Made by a program: the position numbers and the translations under genes. DNA of 6,669 nucleotides from Eubacteriaceae bacterium (GTDB lineage Bacteria; Bacillota; Clostridia; Eubacteriales; Anaerofustaceae), in contig JAGACT010000171.1 in the NCBI GenBank assembly GCA_017613995.1, positions 1-6,669 on the forward strand, given 5' to 3'. Shown here piece after piece: positions 1 to 5,350 of the stretch (position 1 is its first letter; each line of letters begins with the position of its first letter). The notes below the pieces were generated by a model that had not been told where the DNA came from, did no database searches, and saw only the letters and a list, made by a program, of their open reading frames with translations.

Positions 1-561
1 CACGTCCGGGGTGCCGATGGTCTTTTCTCCAAAGGCTCTGGCGCTGCCGAATTTCGCGGGAACGAGCTTGGAATACTCCGCGCCGTTCAGGGCCGCCAGG
101 GCCGCCATGTCGAATATCTCGCTCACGTCCCCCGTGCAGGCCGCTATGGCGTCGCTGGCGGGAATGAGGGCATCCATCATGGTCTTGTCACCCACCTTCG
201 CGCCGCTGAGGGCGTCGATAGATCTGAGACCCTCCGCGAACATCGTGCGTATGTCGTCCTCGGATGCGTCCAGCGTATCGGGAGCCCCTTCGGACAGTCC
301 GTCCAGCCACGCGTTCCACAGCGGAACAATGCTGCCTCCCCTGATGTCCTTGACCGCCATCGACGCGGCGTACATCATCTGACGGATGGTGCCGTCGCTG
401 TCTGTGACCGCCGCAGTCATCGCCCGGGAGATGCTGACCATAGTCGTGCCGTGATCAGCGTCGCCGAACTGGGTGTCGATATCCGTGAGGATCGGTTCGT
501 TTTCGGATACTTCCTCACACGCGTTTATCAGTCTGTTTTTCAGTTCATCCCTAGATATCAT
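1..561 (-). CDS. dhaL: Dihydroxyacetone kinase L subunit (DhaL), C-terminus cut by window edge
   Basis: DhaL is the ADP/ATP-binding subunit that phosphorylates dihydroxyacetone held by DhaK. In PTS-type systems it is recharged by DhaM. The reading frame runs from an ATG at 561 to the left edge: 187 residues, so roughly the last 20 of a usual 200-210 are missing. Visible family marks are the Mg/nucleotide motif FGDADHGTT with Asp29, Asp34 and Asp36 (the same spacing as Asp30/35/37 in E. coli DhaL), a GG-loop at 75-82 (GGSIVPLW), GDKTMMDAL at 124-132, and SARAFGEKTIG near 173-183. The GG-loop is unusual, because the family normally has GGxSGPL. The start is the only ATG near a purine-rich GGAAAGGG stretch about 9-16 bases upstream. 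No dhaK lies upstream; the gene seems to head its own transcript, and partners may lie off the left edge. The family call is firm; kinase activity is inferred. Confidence 0.9.
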   Translation of the reverse strand, partial: MISRDELKNRLINACEEVSENEPILTDIDTQFGDADHGTTMVSISRAMTAAVTDSDGTIRQMMYAASMAVKDIRGGSIVPLWNAWLDGLSEGAPDTLDASEDDIRTMFAEGLRSIDALSGAKVGDKTMMDALIPASDAIAACTGDVSEIFDMAALAALNGAEYSKLVPAKFGSARAFGEKTIGTPDV

Positions 562-652
562 CTTAATCAGCCCTTTCCCTTTCCGTGATCGTTTTCCGGA
601 GGATAAGTGATTCGGTTCTCCGCAGCCGGGTGTCTGCTTCGTTCCATCTGTT

Positions 653-681
653 ATTATATACTCTTTTGGCTGTTTTCTCCA
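653..681 (-). promoter_or_regulatory. Probable sigma-A promoter of dhaL
   Basis: On the minus strand a perfect TATAAT (653-658) is preceded, after 17 bases, by TGGAGA (676-681), which matches TTGACA at 4 of 6 positions. Initiation near 646 would give a leader of about 85 bases before the dhaL ATG at 561. Read from sequence only. Confidence 0.55.
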
Positions 682-829
682 CACGAAAATAATTAAAGAA
701 GATCTCTTCCTCCGGGTGGCGGACTGCTTCGGGCTCAGGACGGATCCGCGCAGTGCGATAAGTATAAAACGATATACGGCGGAAATACGGTTTTCACGCC
801 ATAATAGCGGGTTTACGACGCAGCCGGCA
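682..829. other. Divergent intergenic region, no gene seen
   Basis: This is the central part of the roughly 345-base gap between divergent dhaL and the esterase. No convincing coding frame, RNA gene or long inverted repeat is visible. It holds only scattered AT-rich patches, such as GTATAAAACGATATAC near 762-777, that could be further promoter or operator elements. Confidence 0.4.
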
Positions 830-858
830 TATCCAAAAGGTCGAAAATGTAGTATAAT
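830..858 (+). promoter_or_regulatory. Probable promoter of the carboxylesterase gene
   Basis: A perfect -10 box TATAAT lies at 853-858, about 48 bases before the chosen ATG at 907. The -35 position (TATCCA, 830-835, 17-base spacer) matches the consensus poorly, so the promoter may be weak or activator-dependent. The -10 box is clear; the rest is inference. Confidence 0.5.
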
Positions 859-893
859 AATACCGTAAAGCGCATGAATGCTATCACTTTAGA

Positions 894-900
894 AAAGGAG
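894..900 (+). promoter_or_regulatory. Ribosome binding site that fixes the esterase start at 907
   Basis: AAAGGAG ends six bases before ATG 907. The upstream in-frame ATG at 874 has no such site, and this Shine-Dalgarno sequence would lie inside its coding region. This supports 907 as the true start. Confidence 0.85.
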
Positions 901-906
901 AACGAA

Positions 907-2472
907 ATGCTTCGAATAGTCAAAACAGAAAACGGTCTCGTAAAGGGCATCCCCGCGGCGGATCCCCGCATAACCGCCTTCAAGGGAGTGCCGTTCGCGG
1001 CTCCTCCCGTGGGAGAGCTCAGATGGAAGGCGCCCCAGCCGGCGGCGGACTGGGAGGGCATCAGGGAATGCTATGATTTCGCGCCCATAAACATGCAGAC
1101 ACCTCCCGGACTGGATCCCATGAACCTGTACGCCAGGGAGTGGAACGTAGATCCCACTATAGCCATGAGCGAGGACAGCCTGTATCTCAACATATGGACC
1201 AACGCGAAAACAGGGGATGAAAAGATGCCCGTAATGATTTGGTTCTTCGGTGGAGGCTACAATGCCGGCAATACCGCCGAAATGGAATTCGACGGGGAAC
1301 GCATTGCCAGGAGGGACGTCATCCTTGTTTCCGTACAGTACCGCCTCGGCGTCTTCGGATTCCTTGCTCACCAGCTTCTGGCGGACGAGGCTCCGGGAGA
1401 GCCCATAGGGAACTACGGCCTGTTGGATATGAGATACGCCATTCAGTGGGTAAAGAGGAACATAACAGCTTTCGGAGGAGACCCTGAGAACATCACCATT
1501 TTCGGACAGTCCGCCGGAGCCGGCGCGACCCTGTGCCACGTGGGTTCGCCCATGAACAGGGGCCTGTTCCAGAGAGCCATCTTCGAGAGCGGCGGCGGCC
1601 TGAGGACATACGGCCAGGGCGGAGGCTGCATAGGCCTTGAGGAAGCTCTTTCCAACGGCAGGGGATTCTTTGAGGAGTACGGCATCAGCAGCCTGGAGGA
1701 AGCCAGGGCCATCCCCGCGGAAAAGCTCAATGAGATAGGCATGGCCTACGGCAGAAAACACCGTTTCGAGCCGGTAATAGACGGATACTTCCTGGAGCAG
1801 GATCCTTCCGACGTGCTGGCCAGCGGAGACTATCCCGACATCTCCCTGATGTACGGCTGCACGGGAACGGAACTGGACGTGGGCATCCCCGGGACAGGCC
1901 TCCCGAAGACCATCGACGAACTCAGGGACTGGGGCCTGAAAAAGTACGGGGAGAAGTATATCGACGAGTTCATGAAGCTGTGCAACTGCCATGACGACAT
2001 GGACGTCTGCATGCTGGTGCATACCGACGATTCTTTCAGAGGAAGGTTCATGAACAACGCCCTGTTCATCGAGCAGAGGGTAAGAGCCGGAAAGAAGGAT
2101 AACTGGATGTACGTATTCGACGCGTCGATGCCCGGCTGGGACAGCCAACAGTCATTCCATTCGTCGGAACTGTGGTTCGTCTTCGAGACGCTGGCAAAAT
2201 GCTGGAGGCCCTTCCAGGGCAAGCACTACGACCTGGCCAGGAAAGTTTGCAACTACTGGACCAATTTCGCCAAGACCGGAAACCCGAACGGCCTGGATGC
2301 CGACGGCACTCCCATGGAAGAGTGGAGGAGCGCCACAGCGGAGGACCGCTACATGCACTATCTGAACGAGAACAGGATAGGTGCATACGGCAAGGGCAAC
2401 ACGGAGCTCATCAGGTTCCGCATCAGGGTGACTTTTGAGATGCTTAAGGAAAAGGGCATCGTAAAGGACTGA
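907..2472 (+). CDS. Type-B carboxylesterase (alpha/beta hydrolase)
   Basis: 521 residues, close to the 500-550 usual for the carboxylesterase/cholinesterase family, which hydrolyses carboxylic esters. The full catalytic triad is visible. Ser202 lies in GQSAG, Glu322 in GCTGTELD (aligned with the family GxNxxEG), and His418 in FHSSELWFVF. The type-B signature EDSLYLNIW and the oxyanion-hole glycines (GGG, 115-117) are also present. The residue before those glycines is Phe114, where most relatives have His. There is no signal peptide, so the enzyme should be cytoplasmic. The N-terminus matches the family opening (VKTENGLVKG, then FKGVPFAAPP). A frame extension to ATG 874 would add 11 residues but is disfavoured by the ribosome binding site. 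The gene stands alone, divergent from dhaL and followed by a hairpin. Substrate is unknown; some relatives are annotated as para-nitrobenzyl esterases, but that name does not identify the natural substrate. Confidence 0.95.
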   Translation: MLRIVKTENGLVKGIPAADPRITAFKGVPFAAPPVGELRWKAPQPAADWEGIRECYDFAPINMQTPPGLDPMNLYAREWNVDPTIAMSEDSLYLNIWTNAKTGDEKMPVMIWFFGGGYNAGNTAEMEFDGERIARRDVILVSVQYRLGVFGFLAHQLLADEAPGEPIGNYGLLDMRYAIQWVKRNITAFGGDPENITIFGQSAGAGATLCHVGSPMNRGLFQRAIFESGGGLRTYGQGGGCIGLEEALSNGRGFFEEYGISSLEEARAIPAEKLNEIGMAYGRKHRFEPVIDGYFLEQDPSDVLASGDYPDISLMYGCTGTELDVGIPGTGLPKTIDELRDWGLKKYGEKYIDEFMKLCNCHDDMDVCMLVHTDDSFRGRFMNNALFIEQRVRAGKKDNWMYVFDASMPGWDSQQSFHSSELWFVFETLAKCWRPFQGKHYDLARKVCNYWTNFAKTGNPNGLDADGTPMEEWRSATAEDRYMHYLNENRIGAYGKGNTELIRFRIRVTFEMLKEKGIVKD

Positions 2473-2485
2473 AACACATAACGCA

Positions 2486-2513
2486 AAGCAGGCTGCCGTA
2501 AGGCAGCCTGCTT
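2486..2513. terminator. Hairpin terminator between convergent genes
   Basis: A perfect 12-bp inverted repeat (AAGCAGGCTGCC with its complement) encloses a GTAA tetraloop, 13 bases after the esterase stop and 61 bases past the end of the opposing gene. No clean T-run follows on the plus strand (CTTACTGTC), and only a mixed T-rich stretch follows on the minus strand. It is probably a bidirectional terminator with imperfect tails. Confidence 0.7.
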
Positions 2514-2574
2514 ACTGTCATGAGATTTCCTTCAGCCTCTTCGGACGACGCCGTACATCACCCGCAGAGACGGT

Positions 2575-2916
2575 CTACAGGTCCTTGGCATACAGGCCGT
2601 CGACCGTGCAGTAGACGTATATCCTTTTCACTCCCTGCCTTGTGAATCTCGCTTCCGCCTTCGACTCGGGATACAGCCTGACGTACTGCACTCCGTCATC
2701 CGATTCAGCCGCAAAGAACGAAAAGTAATGATCCTTTGTCATCGGATGCCCGCAGCTGACGATGTACTCGCTGCCCGATACTTCCGCTTTTATCCCCCTG
2801 GATTGTCCCACTCTTTCCGGGCGCAGCTTTCTCCCGCAGCAGGTCACTTCGGCATTTCCCGTCGAGATCGTCACATTGCCGCATACGGGGCATACATAGA
2901 ATTTCACATCCTGCAT
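2575..2916 (-). CDS. Desulfoferrodoxin-like protein with incomplete superoxide-reductase site
   Basis: 113 residues. The N-terminus FYVCPVCGNV...VTCCGRKL carries four cysteines (9, 12, 26, 27) arranged as in the rubredoxin-like iron centre I of desulfoferrodoxin. The rest follows the superoxide-reductase fold: HPMTKDHYFSFFAAE (His57, His63) matches the family HPMxxxHYIxWI, and YVYCTVDGLY near the end matches YxYCNxHGLW. Superoxide reductases reduce superoxide to peroxide at an iron held by four His and one Cys. Here Cys103 and two His remain. The C-terminal His is replaced by Asp106, and the first His of the usual EKHVPV segment is absent because that segment is shortened. I therefore see a desulfoferrodoxin relative that may only transfer electrons, bind metal or sense redox state. 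The ATG at 2916 is chosen for its GAAGGAGG site; an in-frame ATG at 2949 lies upstream of that site. It lies 75 bases downstream of the phosphatase gene. Confidence 0.75.
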   Translation of the reverse strand: MQDVKFYVCPVCGNVTISTGNAEVTCCGRKLRPERVGQSRGIKAEVSGSEYIVSCGHPMTKDHYFSFFAAESDDGVQYVRLYPESKAEARFTRQGVKRIYVYCTVDGLYAKDL

Positions 2917-2925
2917 TTCAGATGG

Positions 2926-2933
2926 CCTCCTTC
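2926..2933 (-). promoter_or_regulatory. Ribosome binding site for the desulfoferrodoxin-like gene
   Basis: GAAGGAGG on the minus strand ends nine bases before ATG 2916. It places the start there rather than at the in-frame ATG at 2949, which would translate through the site. A possible weak -10 box TATGAT lies just upstream (2945-2950), so separate transcription cannot be excluded. Confidence 0.75.
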
Positions 2934-2991
2934 TGTAACAGTTTATCATATTTTCCCCGGATCTGCCATGCCGCAGCGCCGGGAGAGCGTG

Positions 2992-3459
2992 TCACTGACG
3001 CGTTAATTGTCCGAGAAGTCCCGTGCATCCGCGCAGGATGTCGTCCCATGTGCGTTCGAAATCCCCCGTATACCAGGGATCTGCTATATCCCCCGGGCTG
3101 TCGGTATAGTCCAGCAGAAGCCGGCATTTCCCTTCGGGATCTCCTCCCAGGATCCTGCGCATGTTCCTGAGGTTGCTGCGGTCCATTCCTATTATAAGAT
3201 CATAGCGTTCGTAATCGGACTTTTCCAGCAGCACGGCTCTTTTCCCTTCGCAGGAGATCCCGTGCCTTTCCAGTTCTCTTCTTGCGGGAGGATACACCGG
3301 ATTCCCGATCCCTCCCCGGATCTCTTCGGTGCTGGTGGCGGCGGAAGCTATGACGAAGCTGTCCGCATGTTCCGTCCTGCTTATCAGATCCTTCATGCAG
3401 AATTCTGCCATTGGTGAACGGCATATATTGCCGTGGCAGACAAACAGTATTCTGATCAT
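2992..3459 (-). CDS. Low-molecular-weight protein-tyrosine phosphatase
   Basis: 155 residues, the normal length for this cytoplasmic family. The signature loop CHGNICRS sits at residues 8-15, with nucleophile Cys8 and phosphate-binding Arg14. The general acid lies in DPWY (Asp127), inside the conserved run DIADPWYTGDFE. Ile12 of the loop is the residue usual in tyrosine-specific members; the arginine phosphatase YwlE of Bacillus has Thr there. Phosphotyrosine is therefore the likelier substrate. Bacterial relatives often counteract tyrosine kinases of capsule or exopolysaccharide synthesis, but no kinase is visible here. The start at 3459 is chosen because the conserved fold begins at MIRILFVCHGN and AAGGAA lies about seven bases upstream. 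A longer reading frame to 3600 runs through a palindrome, a TATAAT box and a terminator, so it is not coding. It may be co-transcribed with the following desulfoferrodoxin-like gene. Confidence 0.93.
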   Translation of the reverse strand: MIRILFVCHGNICRSPMAEFCMKDLISRTEHADSFVIASAATSTEEIRGGIGNPVYPPARRELERHGISCEGKRAVLLEKSDYERYDLIIGMDRSNLRNMRRILGGDPEGKCRLLLDYTDSPGDIADPWYTGDFERTWDDILRGCTGLLGQLTRQ

Positions 3460-3492
3460 AACGTTTTTCCTTGTTTGGACATCTTTTATGTT

Positions 3493-3530
3493 TCCGTATG
3501 ACACAGCCTGAGCCAGCTGTGTCATACGGA
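3493..3530. repeat. Perfect 15-bp inverted repeat in the phosphatase leader
   Basis: Arms 3493-3507 and 3516-3530 are exact complements (TCCGTATGACACAGC on the plus strand) around an 8-base spacer. The repeat lies between the probable transcription start near 3544 and the ATG at 3459, about 34 bases before the ATG. No T-run follows on either strand, so it is not a typical terminator. It could be an operator or an mRNA-stabilising 5' stem-loop. Confidence 0.8.
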
Positions 3531-3550
3531 GTGCATCGTTCGACTTATGT

Positions 3551-3579
3551 ATTATATCGTATGATCCCGCAGAGAAAAA
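3551..3579 (-). promoter_or_regulatory. Probable promoter of the phosphatase gene
   Basis: A perfect TATAAT lies at 3551-3556 on the minus strand. With a 17-base spacer the -35 position is TTTTTC (3574-3579), a poor match that coincides with the T-run of the upstream terminator. The short motif CGTATGA of the nearby palindrome recurs in the spacer (3558-3564). The weak -35 suggests a regulated promoter. Confidence 0.5.
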
Positions 3580-3611
3580 GCTCCGCAGTGTCGTTTGCAC
3601 TGCGGAGCTTT
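3571..3611 (-). terminator. Rho-independent terminator of the PrsW-type gene
   Basis: A 14-bp perfect stem (arms 3577-3590 and 3598-3611) with a 7-base loop is followed on the minus strand by TTTTTCTCT. It lies about 32 bases past the stop of the protease gene, a textbook intrinsic terminator. Confidence 0.9.
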
Positions 3612-3642
3612 GGTGAATGATACGATTCGGTCAGGATACACC

Positions 3643-4386
3643 TCAGGCCTTTTCTCCCTTCTGGGAAAGCGGGAAGGGCTCTGTATATACAGGATCGTCC
3701 TTCCACTTTTTGATCTTGAGGAGCATCACGATAATGAATATGGCTCCTCCCACAGCGATCAGAACGCTGAGGATCCCGAACACTGCGGCAAGATCCTCGC
3801 CCAGTGCGGTGTTTTCAGAAAGACCGAAATTGTAAAGGCCATGGAGCAGCCACGGTAAAACGGTTCCGATAACTTTGTACTTCTTCTCTCCGTACTTGTA
3901 GCCTTTTCCCAGGAAGTATCCGGTGATCAGGGCGTATGCGACATGCCCCGCTGTGATGCCCCTGATCAGTATCTGTCCGGGGCTGGTGGAGAAGGCGTAA
4001 ACCACGTCCTCGGCAAGTCCGAATCCGATGGCCACGATGGAGGTATACATCGTCATGGAAAGCCAGGATACGGAGTCCATACGTTTCTTGATGACCGAGC
4101 GTGCGTTGAGGAGTTTTACCAGTTCCTCCACGAATGCATTTATTATGAAGCATCTGAAGAGATTGTCGATGATCTCATACTTGCCGGAAAGGCCTGTTTT
4201 GTTCCACAGGATGCTGAAAATAAGATCAAGTCCGAGAACACCGAAAACACACAGGACTCCCTTCCCAAAAAGCTTGCGGCATGTCTTGGTATGGTCCTTA
4301 TCCCCCTTGTACATGCGGGAGAACCAGAAATAGATGAGCAGCGACGGTATCATGCTTATAAGCAGACTTCCGATGAGTATTGCCAT
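3643..4386 (-). CDS. PrsW-family intramembrane metalloprotease
   Basis: 247 residues, largely hydrophobic, with about six or seven membrane spans (near 3-22, 43-62, 76-94, 113-131, 140-160, 172-190, 201-224) and a charged cytosolic-looking tail. Family motifs are visible: EELVK (Glu87, Glu88), GFGLAED (Glu126), GHVAYALITGY (His148) and LLHGLYNF (His182). These are the glutamates and histidines expected to bind the catalytic metal in PrsW and related CPBP-type proteases. PrsW of Bacillus subtilis makes the first cut in anti-sigma factor RsiW. No sigma or anti-sigma gene is next to this copy, so its substrate is unknown. The start at 4386 has AAAGGA nine bases upstream and begins directly with the first membrane span. 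It is transcribed alone, from a near-consensus promoter, behind a leader of about 147 bases, and ends at a strong terminator. Confidence 0.85.
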   Translation of the reverse strand: MAILIGSLLISMIPSLLIYFWFSRMYKGDKDHTKTCRKLFGKGVLCVFGVLGLDLIFSILWNKTGLSGKYEIIDNLFRCFIINAFVEELVKLLNARSVIKKRMDSVSWLSMTMYTSIVAIGFGLAEDVVYAFSTSPGQILIRGITAGHVAYALITGYFLGKGYKYGEKKYKVIGTVLPWLLHGLYNFGLSENTALGEDLAAVFGILSVLIAVGGAIFIIVMLLKIKKWKDDPVYTEPFPLSQKGEKA

Positions 4387-4533
4387 TGAGTTTGATCCTT
4401 TCTCTTTTTACAGATATAATAATCGGGCCCCGTGCATGTCCGCGGGGACATGACTGAGGGAGTTCAGCACTATTAGGCTGATGAGGATCGTGAGTCTGTG
4501 CTCCCGGAGCCTCCCGGTCCCCCGATGATTTCA
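4387..4533 (-). promoter_or_regulatory. Long structured 5' leader of the PrsW-type gene
   Basis: The probable transcript start near 4533 leaves about 147 untranslated bases. The leader holds a 7-base direct repeat CCGGGAG (4511-4517 and 4501-4507, three bases apart). It also has a possible long-range stem GGGAGCAC (4498-4505) with GTGCT and CTCCC (4458-4470). A further hairpin CATGTCC/GGACATG (4435-4452) competes with a CCCCG/CGGGG pairing that reaches into 4428-4432. I do not recognise a known riboswitch or T-box consensus. The structures are hand-drawn and not folded. Confidence 0.4.
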
Positions 4534-4539
4534 TTTTAC

Positions 4540-4568
4540 AGTATAAAAGCGGCGGATACATTTGTCAA
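4540..4568 (-). promoter_or_regulatory. Near-consensus sigma-A promoter of the PrsW-type gene
   Basis: On the minus strand TTGACA (4563-4568) is followed after exactly 17 bases by TATACT (4540-4545). Such a strong core promoter suggests that any control acts in the leader or through a repressor. Confidence 0.85.
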
Positions 4569-4760
4569 GGCTGCCGGCGACTGATTTGAAAGAGGTCTGC
4601 AGGATCCCCGGGGAAGGTCAGGCCCCTTTTATCCACGGAGCCCGTGTCTGCCTTCAGGACAGCCGTTTTCTGCGCCGGCTCTCTTTACGCTGCGCAGCCG
4701 ACATCCAATGCCGATACACACAATAAGTGTATTAGTCAATTCTATCCAAAGCGCAGAGGA
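4569..4760. other. Intergenic region without a recognisable gene
   Basis: Between the protease promoter and the IS remnant I see no credible gene. There are small inverted repeats: CACGG/CCGTG near 4635-4647, CTGCGC/GCGCAG near 4670-4697, and ATACAC/GTGTAT at 4714-4732. Base composition shifts to more AT-rich from about 4710, which may mark the outer boundary of the insertion element. Confidence 0.35.
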
Positions 4761-4788
4761 CCACGTCCGAACAACGGCTCGGGCGTGG
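4761..4788. repeat. Imperfect hairpin beside tnpA, possible IS end structure
   Basis: CCACGTCCGA (4761-4770) pairs with TCGGGCGTGG (4779-4788): 10 bp with one G-T wobble and an 8-base loop. It lies 46 bases past the tnpA stop. IS200/IS605 elements carry subterminal stem-loops that TnpA recognises, so this is a candidate end hairpin. The cleavage site is not identified. Confidence 0.4.
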
Positions 4789-4834
4789 GTGAATGCGCAG
4801 GATCCTGTTTATCATTATCCTGACAGTAATGATG

Positions 4835-5110
4835 TTATTGATCCCTCTGATCCTCGATATACCTTTTCACAACCTCTGTTGAACGGTCGCTCACACTTCC
4901 TATGAAATATGACAGGCTCCAGAAATACGGCTTTTGGTAGTAAGGAGCAAACTCTTCGGCAAAGTTCTTTCGCACCATCCTTGACGAAGCCGTCTTGAAT
5001 GCGTTTACGAATGTTGATTGATTTATATTGGGAACAGCCTCAAACAGTATGTGGACATGCTCCGGCATTGTCTCAAGAGCGATAAGATTGAGTTCCTGCT
5101 TTTTGAAGTA
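4835..5110 (-). pseudogene. tnpA: IS200/IS605 transposase TnpA (Y1 family), N-terminus missing
   Basis: The open stretch encodes 91 residues, 77 from its only ATG (5068), against roughly 130-150 for intact TnpA. Counting from that Met, the metal-binding HUH motif is His4-Val5-His6 in MPEHVHILF. The nucleophilic tyrosine is Tyr70 in VVKRYIEDQ, with Gln74 also typical of the family. The middle (FVNAFKTASSRMVRK) matches the conserved helix of IS200 transposases. Fourteen more family-like residues (starting YFKKQELNLI) precede the Met and end at a TGA at 5111-5113. The expected N-terminal strand, with its usual KYRR-like segment, is not found beyond it in any frame I checked. TnpA is a single-strand DNA transposase working as a dimer with HUH and Tyr in trans. 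This copy keeps both motifs but is probably inactive. It may still be translated from ATG 5068. Confidence 0.8.
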
Positions 5111-5129
5111 TCATTGTAAGCGGTTAATA

Positions 5130-5290
5130 ATGATGAAAAAAAGATAATTACCTGGCTGGCACTTATATGAAAAAAGAAAGCGTCTGCGAAATACAAAGTC
5201 CACCCAGCTCCGTGTTCAGCTGGGGAGATATGTCCCAAGCAGAAAAGGAAGCAGGTGGGCTACTCAGCTTTCGATCAGAAGTATTAATAC
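5130..5290 (+). mobile_element. Possible tnpB tail and right end of the same IS605-like element
   Basis: In one plus-strand frame a stretch without stops (about 5176-5338) reads ESVCEIQSPPSS, then EKEAGGLLSFRSE. The EAG-containing tail resembles the C-terminal tails of some TnpB proteins, whose 3' ends overlap the omega-RNA scaffold. An inverted repeat CCCAGCT/AGCTGGG (5203-5209, 5218-5224, 8-base loop) could be a scaffold or end hairpin. The position, divergent from tnpA, is where tnpB would end. This is inference from weak similarity; no TnpB catalytic motif or zinc ribbon is present. Confidence 0.25.
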
Positions 5291-5298
5291 ATTTTCAT

Positions 5299-5328
5299 TT
5301 GACATGTAGTATATCACGATATATACTA
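5299..5328 (+). promoter_or_regulatory. vapBC promoter with overlapping operator palindrome
   Basis: TTGACA (5299-5304), a 17-base spacer and TATACT (5322-5327) form a near-perfect sigma-A promoter. An 8-bp inverted repeat, TAGTATAT (5307-5314) and ATATACTA (5321-5328) with a 6-base centre, spans the spacer and -10 box. Type II antitoxins bind such repeats to repress their own operon, so this is the likely VapB/VapBC operator. Confidence 0.75.
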
Positions 5329-5350
5329 TTATTGTAAGGAGATTATGAAA

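Noticed and set aside
11..382. 123-codon plus-strand frame over dhaL
   Set aside because: It is a shadow of the clearly conserved DhaL frame on the minus strand.
874..906. Upstream in-frame start for the esterase
   Set aside because: The AAAGGAG at 894-900 is placed for ATG 907 and would be inside the coding region of the longer form; the added residues match nothing in the family.
889..2148. 419-codon open frame antisense to the esterase gene
   Set aside because: It lies wholly within a well-supported esterase, shows no family motif or ribosome site, and long antisense frames are common opposite GC-rich codons.
3007..3417. 136-codon plus-strand frame over the phosphatase
   Set aside because: It is antisense to a gene with a complete catalytic signature and has no motif of its own.
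3460..3600. N-terminal extension of the phosphatase frame
   Set aside because: It would translate through a palindrome, a TATAAT promoter box and part of a terminator; the fold begins at 3459.
4474..4530. Hammerhead-like CTGATGAG on the plus strand
   Set aside because: The required GAAA core and the cleavage-site stem partners are absent, so it is a chance match.
4298..4561. 87-codon minus-strand frame over the PrsW leader
   Set aside because: It overlaps the protease start in another frame, begins upstream of the predicted transcript start, and has low-complexity content without motif.
4708..4905. 65-codon plus-strand frame overlapping the tnpA 3' end
   Set aside because: It has no ribosome site or recognisable motif and runs over the hairpin and the tnpA remnant on the other strand.
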